Shown here: positions 8,291-18,200 of the stretch, piece by piece | Layout of the letters: each line of letters starts with the position of its first letter | Position numbering within the stretch: position 1 is the first letter of the stretch | Assembly (NCBI GenBank): GCA_036897485.1 | Contig: JAYMTF010001784.1 | Coordinates: 1 to 21,336, forward strand | DNA: 21,336 nucleotides | Direction of reading: 5' to 3' | From: Pelargonium nanum | Lineage: Eukaryota > Streptophyta > Magnoliopsida > Geraniales > Geraniaceae | Program-made: the position numbers and the translations under genes | Notes under the pieces: generated by a model | Told to the model about the DNA's origin: nothing | Seen by the model: the letters and a program-made list of their open reading frames with translations, nothing else | Databases searched by the model: none

Positions 8291-9315
8291 AATAAAAATT
8301 TGATGGCATGCTATTAAAGGAATTCGCACAATGTGTGATGGAAACTACAATGCGATGGTTGCATACTAGTAGAAGATTCGCAACAAAATGGTCATCGTAG
8401 ACCATGAGTTAGCCAACTTGCGACTGCAAGTCCATCGTTCTTTTTAAAAAAATGTGATGGAATTTTGTTTTGCTATTGTATATGTTAACTTAAAAAATTA
8501 ATTCGTCAAAAAAAGAAATTAATGTCGAATTGTGAGATTTACATAAATCATGAAAAGTTTAGGATTTTTTTAAAATGAGAGAAAATAAGGCTATATTTAT
8601 TTAGTTATTTTACAAGTTTGTCGTACCAAACAGTTTAAGTGTTTTGAATTTTCTTTTGGCTCTCGCTATGGGGTGGGATTTCAGGTTAAAAATGATGAGT
8701 TATCCTTGTTGTATGACTCAATCGATCAATTTTTTTTATTAATATTGTTATAGGAATGTAGAGAAATTATTGCTTTTTTGGGGATATTTATGATAATTAG
8801 GTGATTTTAGGGTTAGTTTTAGAGAACTTTGGGACATTTAGAGCAATTAGGATACTTTTTTTTATATACTTATATATTTATGAAATGTAGATAAATTTTG
8901 GATAATTTTCCTAACTTTTGAGAATTTCGTTAGAAGCCTTGGTTAAGTTTGGATATAGACATGAATCAGATAACATTTTGGGTATTTATGAAAATTAGAG
9001 AATAAAATAAAAATAATAACATTTTGGGTTGATTTTTTTTCTTTTTATACAATGTAGCATTTGATACAACGTATTTACATGAGTTAAGGTCAATCATGTA
9101 GAGCGGAGTTATAAGGAATAAAATAAAAATATTATTACTAAGCTTATGTTTACATTAAACATAATTAAGTTGATATGAGAGAATGACACGTACATACATA
9201 AATTAGATGTATAACCGAAAATGTCGGGTGGGATGATGAGTGGCGACTTTGTGAATGTGGTATATACATCAATCAAGCTTGTTGTGATGAAATTAAATTT
9301 TACGTACAAGTCAAT
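8291..9315. other. CACTA-like subterminal motifs, then AT-rich DNA
   Basis: Positions 8310-8465 are less AT-rich and repeat a short motif: GTGATGGA (8335), TGCGATGGTTGC (8350), GACTGCAAGTCCATCG (8422) and TGTGATGGA (8453). GACTGCAAGTC is nearly palindromic. Clusters of such GCGATGG/CCATCGC units are usual just inside CACTA ends, and CATACTAGTAGAAGATTCGC (8363) faintly resembles a CACTA terminus. From 8470 to 9315 the DNA is AT-rich without a recognisable gene; the minus-strand ORF at 9109-9309 matches nothing I know. Confidence 0.35.
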
Positions 9316-9786
9316 GTGAAGATTGGTTTTCTTGTCGTAAATGCAACAACCAGCATTTTCGAGAGTCGAAAGAAGTCAACTTTTATTTTTATGAGTTTGG
9401 TTTCAATCCTAACTACTTTCAATGGATTCACCATGAGGAACATTTCGCAAGTACATCATCCACCGAAAATGAGGTTCTGGACCATCATACCCGAATGTGA
9501 AACGATATTTGATGCTGCAGGGTTTGATTTTAAACCGACGGTGGTAATGAAAGAGGAAATGAATCCAAAAGCAAAGACACTTTATGATTTGATAAAAGTG
9601 TTGGATGAGGAAATATATACGAGCTGCGATTGTATTTTTACTTTTTTCTTGATTTCAAGTCCAAACATCATGTTTATGAGAGAAGTGATGATACATTTCT
9701 CCAACTGTTTAAAGATGTGTTACCGTCTCATAACAAAGTATGGTAAAAAACCTTCTACACAATACTCATTGTATTTTTTTCCTTGA
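9316..9786 (+). pseudogene. CACTA (TNP2-type) transposase fragment
   Basis: The open frame reads MNPKAKTLYDLIKVLDEEIY then TSCD at about 9558-9630. This fits the plant CACTA transposase block of the form PxAxxFYDLLxxADxPLWxGC. In another frame from about 9650 comes LDFKSKHHVYERSDDTFLQL, followed by FKDVLPSHNKV (about 9710-9742). This fits the next conserved block (…QLFKDVLPxxN…FYxTKKL). So there is a frameshift near 9640 and a stop just after NKV. The catalytic part of the transposase and the zinc-binding region are absent. The upstream part of the frame (from 9316) matches nothing clearly. This is a dead piece of a DNA transposon. Confidence 0.55.
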
Positions 9787-10378
9787 AGTTTTCTTACCTT
9801 ATTAGTTACCGACCGAACTAATGTTGATCACCCGTACACATGGAGAAAAAGTTGAAGAACAGGTACAATAATATATTGTCAAATAAGAGGTCTAGTGTTC
9901 AAAACCTACAAAATGCATAATTTTTTCAAAAAGAAAATATATTGTCAAATGCCCGTAGATACAAGAAGAATAAGAAATCGGATTGATGTATGTACTTGTT
10001 GTTCTTTCTTAGAAACTATTTAATGAAATACTTAAACAGTAACGCGCGAACATTTCGGTCACTGTTCATTACAACTTATTAAATTCATCTGTTTGGATAT
10101 ACGGACTTAAAATCTAGTTTGAGCTGAAATTAAATCGATGTCGAGCCTCTTCAGGCAAGTCCGATCAATTTCAAGATTCAACAAGCACATTCCTAACATG
10201 AAAGCTTCCGAAATTCAAAATTTCACCACATTATTAACAGTATTTGCGCGTAAAATCAACTCGAAGTTCTTTAAAAGATAAAAACAAAATAAAAGAGGGG
10301 TCAATATACAAATACTAAAGTTAGGTGGGAGCATTTCGAAATCACAAATGAGACGAAAACACAAGATTTAATCCCGGT
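9787..10378. other. Intergenic DNA upstream of the zipper/EAR gene
   Basis: About 590 bp. AATATATTGTCAAAT occurs twice (near 9870 and 9937), flanking an A/T-rich middle, which may be a trace of a small insertion or a local duplication. Otherwise I see no gene. The last part is probably distal promoter of the gene beginning at 10670. Confidence 0.35.
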
Positions 10379-10388
10379 GCCACGTGTA
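10379..10388 (+). promoter_or_regulatory. G-box / ABRE-like site in promoter
   Basis: GCCACGTGTA contains the CACGTG G-box core (10381-10386), about 140 bp upstream of the TATA box. In plants bZIP and bHLH proteins bind this core, and the CCACGTGT form resembles an abscisic-acid response element. Occupancy is inferred only. Confidence 0.5.
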
Positions 10389-10519
10389 CCAGTGGCCCCC
10401 ACATCCAGAATACAAAACGAAGAACTATTTAGAAAACGAGTTAACTATTATCACTCACCAATATATATATTTACAAATATTTATATAAAATTTATTTATT
10501 TTTTATTTTTTAAAAGTCC

Positions 10520-10530
10520 ATATATAAATA
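10520..10530 (+). promoter_or_regulatory. TATA box of the zipper/EAR gene
   Basis: ATATATAAATA lies about 140 bp before the ATG at 10670. Pyrimidine-rich stretches follow (TTTTTTTCTCTC at about 10565 and CTCGCTCTCTCTCC at about 10600), typical of plant transcription start regions. The start of transcription is therefore expected near 10550-10565. Confidence 0.6.
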
Positions 10531-10669
10531 CAGAGATGAATCCAATAGGAGAAGCCATTTTCATTTTTTTTCTCTCAATCCTTTGGGTTTTGCAGTGTCC
10601 TCGCTCTCTCTCCAAAACCGAATCCAATCTATACATATATACCACTGTACGTATCGATTCAACGAAGAG

Positions 10670-13559
10670 ATGGCGTCTCCGACGAGGGACCACTGGTTCA
10701 GAGCGGCCATGACCGACGACGCGGTGGTCGCCGACCTACTCTTGCGCCTCAAGCAGTCTCACGCCTCGCCGCCGGCGCTCGTGTCTCCTCCGCCCGCCTG
10801 GGGCCTCCGGCTACCTCGCTCCAGGCCTCCCTCCGCCTCCTCCGACTCTCACAGGAAGGAGTACTCCGCCAGATGCAGACCCACCACACCTCTCTCCTGG
10901 AGCGGCGGCGCCGCCTCCCCCTCCGCCGACGGATTCGAAGACTCCTCCGGCAGATCCAAGGTTTATCCTCTCTTCCTCTCTCTTCTCTGCGTTTCGATTT
11001 CTGGTTAACCGATCTCTGCTCTCGGTGACTTTTTTTTTGTTTTGTTTTTGTTTTTGGTGTCTGTTCGTCGACGAGTCATTCTTTTCTCTCTCTCGGTGGC
11101 TGTTTTTTCTGTTATGACTATTTTGCCCCTCGTCACTGGCGTCGTTTTCGGCGTCAGTTGACAAAACTAGCTCTCTCAGGCTTGTGGTGTAAATATCCTT
11201 GTGTTTTGATTTTCTTCTCCCGAGCATTTCGGGATTGATCGCCGATCGGCCGGCGGTTACTCTTGTTTCGTCGGACCGATTTGCCCCTGCGAACTTTCGT
11301 ATTTTACGTGCTCAGCTGACTGAGGTCAGCGGATTGGAAGTACGTGCATCACGTTTTCTTCTCGCCTCTTTTTCTGATTACTTGTCATTCTTTTTCGCTT
11401 GACCGAAACGCCCTCTGGAGCTCGCGTTAGATTCTTGTTACGGAAAGGACAATTTCGTCAGCGCGAAAATTATCATTCGATCTCTCACTGATTTGCCTGA
11501 ATTTAATTCTCACGGTTGAAAACTGATTAAAAGTAGTAAATTCTCATGTTTTTATACGAAAATGCCACTTTCACGAGTTAAATCTTGTTCTACAAGACAA
11601 GGGCAATTTGGTCAATTTATGTGAGTGGACCCCGCAGCCGAGGGGAGCTTTTAGGTCTCCTGGTTTGGTGCATTGTTGTTAGTGGCCGATTGGTTGCTAT
11701 TTATTTACGAGTAGTACTCGATTTTTTTTTTTAAAAAATGTATTAAATGTGTTAATTATTCGGTGCGGCGCGGGTGCATCTGGGTCCGTCGATCTTCTTA
11801 TTTTTCGGGTCGGTCGGGTCGGGTCTTGTTCCCATGCATTCTTTGTTAATGGCCCCACATATTCTCGAGATCGGAGCGTTTCTTCGGTGTATTTACTCGC
11901 ACTTTTGTGAGGAATAAGAATATGGTGGGTCCCACATGTTCAAAACGTAGCAACCCAATCCAACGGCTGAGGATTGTGGTGGTGGATGATTTTCGAAAGA
12001 CATAAAAAAATGGTGTGTCTGTTATGGCAGTGTATGTCACGTGAGTATTCGTGTCATGTGCCGACAGCGTGACTGTTGCCACGTGGCGGCCATCTAGCGG
12101 TCCAGCAGGCTGCTGGAGGGCGGTTCGCAGTAGAGGATAATGATAATGCGATGTGGGTCAGTGGGTCACCCTTAAATTTGCCAGCTGCTGCGGTTTTTAA
12201 GGTTTCATGTTTTTTGTTTTGAATCAAAAATTTGATTCAAATTTTTTTAATAATTTGTGAGATTTTTCTGGATCTCTTTTTTGGCTAATCTGTGATTAGT
12301 AGAAATTTTAGTTGACGTCATTGAATGATTTATTCTATAATTTGCTTGGTGGAAATGGAAATATGGGTTAGGAGCGTAGATGATATCAATCATAGGGTTC
12401 ACAAAGATAAAGACAAGTTGACCATAATTTTGAATTAAATACAATACATACTACCATTTATTGTATACCTAACTAATTTGTACATGTAGACTTTTTCTTG
12501 TTCATAAATGAAAAGGAAGGAAATGATTCTTGGTGTTCACAAGGAAGCTTTTATCTAAATTGGGTATTTTTTGTTTTGTTTTTCTAGCTATTGAGGATTG
12601 TATTTATATGGTGTGTGTGTTGATGAATAATGATGGGTTTCAGGCCATGTTGTGGTGTGGTCGGTGGTGTTGTGTTGCTTTCTGTTTTGCGCAGGGCCAA
12701 AGTTTTGGTCACATGCTCTCACTTCATCATTTTGTTGCATTTACACTACAATGAATCTGCTGTTTCTTTACACTTTTTAGGGTTCATAACTGTTTTTTTG
12801 TTTATTTATAACATCAGGGCATTGGTACAAATGAAACCACCAGCACCAACACAGCGAGGTATCGAAAGAAGAAGGTAATAATATTATCATAGCTCTATTC
12901 CATTGGGACCAATCTTTATTTATGGCTCCATTTTTATGCTTTGACAATTTTGTGCAGACTTTTGCTGAGCTTAAAGATGAGGAGAGCCTGTTGTTGAAAG
13001 AAAGGATCTCTCTGAGAAAGGTATATATATGTGTGTGTGCGCGCGCTTTTACTTTTCTTCTTTTATGAATCAAGTGGGTCCTCCTAGTTGTTTACTGATT
13101 TTTCATTTAAATGAATAGGAGATATCAAGTCTCCAAGCAACTTGCAGAGATGAGAGAGCCAAAAATGAGAGCTTGAAGAAAATTAAGGTGATTCCTCAAT
13201 TATTCAACTACTATTTAGAGATTTTGTTTGATACCAGTATAGGATAATATTGATTGAAGGTTTATACTTTATTTCTGCAGCTTGATGTAAATCCATATTC
13301 TGCTGCTGAGAAGTTGAGAACAACTTATGATGGTTCCCAGGTGGGATTGGTATGGCCTAGTGTACACCATGTTCCTTCAACCTTGCCAATGCAAATCCAG
13401 CCCACTCGTGTTATCGATTCACGGTCACAATCGGGATCAGATTGTGAAGAGAAGACTGGTTCATCCCGAGATAGTTCCTTCTTGCTACCTGATCTAAATA
13501 TGATGCCATGGGAAGATGATTCGGGGCTACCCTCGGAGACTCTATACGGGCTGAGCTGA
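10670..13559 (+). CDS. Leucine-zipper protein with DLNxxP (EAR) motif, function unknown
   Basis: Five exons joined by GT-AG introns, all phase 0: 10670-10960, 12818-12874, 12958-13020, 13119-13187 and 13281-13559. They encode 252 residues. I recognise it only as one of the plant uncharacterised proteins starting MASPTRDHWFRAAMTDD. Residues 1-97 have a charged start (ADLLLRLKQ near 25-35), then Ser/Pro-rich, probably disordered sequence with TPLSWSGG. Residues 111-116 are basic (RYRKKK). Residues 117-160 form a coiled coil with leucines every seven residues (121, 128, 135, 142, then Glu149, Leu156). Residues 231-236 are DLNMMP within LPDLNMMP, the EAR repression motif that recruits TOPLESS-type co-repressors. 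The protein ends ETLYGLS. The basic part does not keep the bZIP spacing (Asn-x7-Arg-x9-Leu), so DNA binding is doubtful. A nuclear, dimerising co-repressor adaptor is a reasonable inference and is unproved. The start context GAGATGGCG is good for plants. Confidence 0.88.
10961..12817 (+). other. Long first intron of the zipper/EAR gene
   Basis: 1857 bp, from GTTTATCC to …AACATCAG. It starts pyrimidine-rich and is richer in G and C than other introns in the window, especially up to about 12140. It carries a GGGTCGGTCGGGTCGGGTC run (about 11806-11824), two G-boxes (12038 and 12079) and a small hairpin GAATCAAAAATTTGATTC (12221-12238). Long, 5'-proximal introns of this type often raise expression in plants. 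ORFs inside it (for example 11199-11402 and 12530-12754) show no protein motif and are probably chance. Confidence 0.7.
12038..12086 (+). promoter_or_regulatory. Paired G-boxes in intron 1
   Basis: TCACGTGA (12037-12044) and CCACGTGG (12079-12086) are both perfect palindromes around CACGTG, 41 bp apart centre to centre (about four helical turns). Both are classical bZIP/bHLH sites. With the promoter copy at 10381 the gene has three. Confidence 0.45.
13021..13046 (+). repeat. Alternating purine-pyrimidine tract at a splice donor
   Basis: Intron 3 opens directly with 26 alternating purine-pyrimidine bases: TA repeats, then TG repeats, then CG repeats. The 5' splice site GT is its first step. 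Such tracts are slippage-prone and can adopt Z-DNA. Confidence 0.75.
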
Positions 13560-13880
13560 TGAGGAACTTAGGCACATCCGATGCTCTAATTTTGATGGAT
13601 GGTCCCAGAAATGCAAACTCAAGTCTCCGAGAGGAAGACGAGTTAGACATCAGGTTTTGCAGCTTATTTCCCTACAATTCTCTGGAAATACTTTTGTGGG
13701 TAAACCCTCATTACTTCAATTTTTTCAGAGTCATGTTCACATAATTCTGACAATTCTTTGTAGTTTTCTTTTTTAATATAACAAAAAATGGTGTTGAAAC
13801 TGTTCAAAAATCTTATCTTTTGTTAGTTTGGAGATGAATTTAGGAACATCTCTCAATTTGGAAATAAAATTAGGTGTAGA
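13560..13880 (+). terminator. 3' UTR and likely poly(A) signal of the zipper/EAR gene
   Basis: A canonical AATAAA occurs at 13863-13868, about 300 bp after the stop, following TG/TTTT-rich DNA. Cleavage near 13880-13900 would give an ordinary 3' UTR. A 61-codon ORF overlaps the stop (13559-13744) but shows no known motif. Confidence 0.4.
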
Positions 13881-14165
13881 CACCATTTATTTGATACAGA
13901 TTGCTAATGCTAAAAGGTAATAGGATTGATTATTCTCATGCAATTATAGGCTAAATTGTATGTATAACTAGAAACTTTGATAAAACAGACATGTATGCAT
14001 TAATTGAATCATGTATTCAAAACTCACAAGTAAAACTATACATAATATTGTGAATGGAATTTATTTCCATATAATTAATGATAATAATTTCTAAATATGA
14101 TAAAAATTAAAATTATTGCATTTTCTTGACGTTCCGATTATTCATAAATTTAAAGAAATTGAAAT
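13881..14165. other. AT-rich intergenic DNA, no gene
   Basis: About 285 bp of AT-rich DNA between the zipper/EAR gene and an LTR-like fossil. I see nothing in it. Confidence 0.4.
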
Positions 14166-14169
14166 AACT

Positions 14170-15000
14170 CTTTTGATGAGCATTTTTGACCCTAGGTAGA
14201 AAGAAATCCATCGGCAACAGGCTTCTAGAACGTCTACTACTTTACTCCAATACTTGAGTTTTGATCGGTTTATTTTAATCCGCCAGAGTTCATTTTAGAG
14301 CTACGAACGTGTGCAAGCACAACACTAGAAGAGCACATTTTTATGTGAAATTCGGGGCATTTTAACTACTGTGAAAGGGTATCACCCCAAAAAATAGAGA
14401 ACTTAAGGAGCATCGAGAGTGGAAATGTGTGAATATGAGAAATAAATACGCAAAGTGACAAAAAGATTTCTTACCAATTGAGTAAATGAGGTATTTATAG
14501 TCACAAAGTGCGTGAGACTGCGATGTGGCGTTACGTGATTAGTTTGAAGATGATGTCATGCTTGCATCATAGTAATGTCACACAAGTTGCAGTAATTTCG
14601 TTGTAATGATGTCGTACTGACATTGTCAAGAATATCATGTTGATGTGGCGACGACGTCACTACTATGGTTTCTTCGGAGAAAATTCCAAAATGGAATTAA
14701 GAAGTAAAGTTTGGAAGTCACCAATAGGGATTATCTTGTTTAGAAGCTCCAACACATATTTACCAAACAGGCGTGGCACTTGAGTGTCTCTAGTCCTCTA
14801 GAAGAGTTCACTAGTCCAAGCGCAACTTCCATGTGTCATGCAATGCCATATTTCGTTAGGTTATCCTGAACGTGCTGGGTTTGCCAGACGACCCTAGGCG
14901 CCAGATCAGTCCCGAAACAAATATGCCTTGCCTCGTCCGACAAAACAAGAAGATGTCACCTACAAAGAATAAGTGTGATACAGCGGGGCGCTTCTAACCA
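14170..15000 (-). mobile_element. Likely LTR fossil (solo or truncated), antisense
   Basis: This block is clearly less AT-rich than both flanks and has no open frame. Read on the minus strand it has the layout of an LTR: a promoter-like part with several TGACGTCA-like and CCACATC motifs (about 14520-14660), a TATA box TATAAATA (14492-14499), then a transcribed-like part downstream. TGTTGGAG at about 14754 on the minus strand could be an LTR start. I could not find matching ends or a target duplication, and no internal coding region is present. Boundaries are approximate; it appears old. An unrelated intergenic promoter is the alternative. Confidence 0.38.
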
Positions 15001-15252
15001 CCTTACAACTGTGTATCCGACCTCAACATTGGTGATGCAGAAGCAACTTATAGCACATACAACAACATACACAATGTAAGGACAAATATTAATGAAACTA
15101 GCCAGTTATAAAAATATTGATAACATGGGGATTTTGCTGTATAACAGGTGGTGTATATCTGTAATTTACAAGGTGAAATGTAAAACATTGACCAGCTACG
15201 TCTACTTTCACAAAATTCAAACAAAGACGAATAGTTTTCAAGGTGGCAGCAA
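15001..15252 (-). other. Probable 3' UTR of ALF4
   Basis: Minus-strand DNA after the ALF4 stop (15253-15255). It is T-rich in the sense direction with no canonical AATAAA in the first 200 bases, so poly(A) probably uses a variant signal, as is common in plants. The end point is a guess. Confidence 0.4.
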
Positions 15253-18200
15253 CTATGTGGAATGCTTCATGTTTTGTTCAACAAGTTCAATGCATCGATA
15301 CAACACTAACTCAACAGGATTAAGGGCACATCCCATGTCATGTGCAAGTTGATCATAATCAGTCTTGTTCTCCGCCAAAATACCTGTCACCAGGGTCCGA
15401 AGAGGCAGAAGCCACTCCTTGTATGCCTTCTCTAAATTTTCCTTCGACAACACTCCAGTGTAGTTGGTTTTTCCTGTTCCCATTTAAAATTAGCATCATT
15501 AGCACAATGTTTTTATATGTTCGTGTGCATGTCAAAAGCCAAATCATAGCCAAGAATAGAACAATTGATGCAAATAACATGGACTTGTTAACTTGTTCAG
15601 CTTGACTTCTAGTTGTGCCTCTAATCTCCCAAAAACACTTCTATATGTTTTATGTTTTTTTATATTTATTTATGGAAATGTGTGGAGAAAGCCATCAGCA
15701 AGGTACAAAACAGACTATCATACATGAGAACACACAACAAAGAAGCATATTAGGGTAAAATAGTTTCAGTAATCAAGAAGACAATTGTACCTGTTGATTC
15801 TGTTATCAATACAAATCTGTAGAGGTTGAGGACAGACAGAACCTGTACAATGCGATACAGACATGTTAGGTTTAATCAAATGATGACATCAATTTACGTG
15901 TACCAATTCATACACACACACACACAGACAGACATTATGGCACTCTTATTCAACAAATAAATGAAACTCCGGTAGCTATAGTTTCAATACTAACAGCAAA
16001 GACCACTACAAGTTGGTTCATGCCAAATGAGCCAAAAGAATACAATGTAAATATAAAAGAACAAATTTACCAAAGCAGCAGTAACAAAAGGTTTAGTGCT
16101 GAATTGGTAGTCTGCTGTTTATGTCTAAGAGGCTAAGGATCAAGTACTGCCTACATCAGTTTCTGAATGGTTAGGGGCATGAATTCCCACCAAAGAAAGA
16201 AGAGGAAAACTATTTAACTTCCATGACTGGTCGTATTTTTAAGTTGATATCAAGACTTGACAGATTCTACTTAGAAAGGAACATAGTGTGTTTGTGTGTG
16301 TTTATTTACTTTCCTGGTCTGAATAAATTAAACTTTCAATAACATTTTTAGTGGTTATATGCAATTAGGAATAGGAATACTAAGTTACTAAGGAATATCA
16401 AGTCCTACATATAGCTCCTCAATATGCATAAGAGTTACAAATACATTCTGATGGTGCCCTTCCTCCTCTATTCGGAACAAATATCCAATGAGAAGTGGCT
16501 AATAACACTCATGCAAGGATATAGAGTAGAAGATGTAGTTACAGCAAGAGAAGGAAAATAGTTGAGCATATCATTAAGCTGGGGAAAGAAATACCGCATC
16601 GCTATTTTCGGGAAGGGATGGAGGTCCTCCCTTCAGAGGTCTCAAAATCAACTCAACCAATTCAATGACACTTGGAGACCAAAAAGTTGTATTTTGGCAT
16701 GCTTTATCGGCCATCAAACCTTCATTATTCCTCTGCAATAATCTTTGGGAACACTCGACACGCATTTCATCTCTGAGAAGATCAACAAGAATTGCAACCT
16801 ACACAGAAGTATTAAAGGTACTTTATGTGATCTACTATGAACAAATACCAGTACTATAAATCATTAAAAGTTTAAAACCGGTTTGAGAGCATTTACCATG
16901 GAGGAAGAGTCATTATTTGAAATCAACGCTTTGTAAATGTCAAACCTTTGAGAAGTTGGAATATCAGCTAGAACCTGACAATATAAAGCAAACAGCTATA
17001 AGTACAGCATTGCTTTCATAGGAATAGACATCACTATTTTAGAAAATACGACAGTGCTATGAACCTTGACAAATCCAACATAGTAATTGTATGTAAAAGA
17101 CTAGACATTAACAAGTTCAAGACACAAATTTATAAATAAATGAAAATACATGAACCCCTACCTTTTTCAACGCAAGAAAAGCATTTTTCCTTAAAATTGC
17201 ATCTGATGTATACATAATGACCATTGCAATAGCCTGGAATGATTATAAAACATAAGACAAGAAAAAGTGGCAGATAATCATGTATTAATTCAAAAGACGA
17301 CAAGATACCACCTGCAAAGTAGCATATAGACTAGGCATATAAGATGAGCAGTCCAATTGCTCAACATCCAAGTTATGGGTGTTATCTCCCTCTATGATGG
17401 AGAACAAAAAGTTGATGGCATATTTCTTTAGTTCCCATGGAAGATTGACAGAGGAAAATATGTGTTTTAACATGCCTATTGCTTGCCATCTTTTAGTCTG
17501 GTTACTTTGGAGTGCATCCTTGATAATAGTCAAGTCTTCTTTGGCTGCCTGAGCAACTTCATCAGAGATATGGCCCCAAATCACTGCACCAATAAAGCAA
17601 AAGAAAAGGTGATGCAAGAAACAAAACAGGAATTCATATGAGGAACCACCAATGTTAGGGAAGAACAAAAATCTGCAGTAGCAAAGCCCCAACCTGAAAG
17701 GGACGCCCCATGCTTGACATAGGATAGACTTGCCATATAATCATCTTCATCCTCTGCACATTTGGTAATAACAAATCATAAAAATGGAGATAAATATGAA
17801 AAACAGGAAAAAGAAACTCTCTGAGATTGAGAAATTAGTGAAGCAATAGGGCATGACTGTAGATATAGCAAGAGACAAATGTTTACCTCCAATAACAATG
17901 CTTGTAATTGAGTCAACAGCAGACCCAGTAATTAAACCAAGATATGACAAGCCACAATATTGAAAGAAGTGTGACAGCCGTATCACCAAGGGAAGACAAT
18001 GTGAAACACCATCCCTCATACTAATAGAAACAAGAGCCTGCACATCAACGGTTAGTCTCGTAATTCACACGTGCACAATTCAAATAAACTCGTACATTGA
18101 AGAGTCAAATAGAGAAGGCTCCACCATAATTTGCAAGATATAGATACCAAGCAGAGCACGAAGCTTTTCGTTTACAACTCCATCCTGTTGCATATAGAGA

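Noticed and set aside
10377-10712. 111-codon plus-strand ORF over the promoter and start of the zipper/EAR gene
   Set aside because: It includes the TATA box and 5' UTR and is in a different frame from the supported exon 1.
10811-11227. 138-codon minus-strand ORF
   Set aside because: It is antisense to exon 1 and the pyrimidine-rich start of intron 1; the Glu/Arg/Lys-rich product reflects composition only.
13254-13280. Upstream part of the ORF that contains exon 5
   Set aside because: These bases form the end of intron 4 (TTTCTGCAG acceptor at 13280); coding resumes at 13281.
13559-13744. 61-codon ORF overlapping the zipper/EAR stop codon
   Set aside because: It could look like a frameshifted tail, but the peptide matches nothing known, and the upstream exon ends with a conserved-looking LYGLS and a stop. 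Treated as 3' UTR.
15474-15483. ATG and GGAACAG just before the last ALF4 exon
   Set aside because: The ATG is intronic. Only the acceptor after GGAACAG restores the Gly codon and the family reading TESTGKTNYTG.
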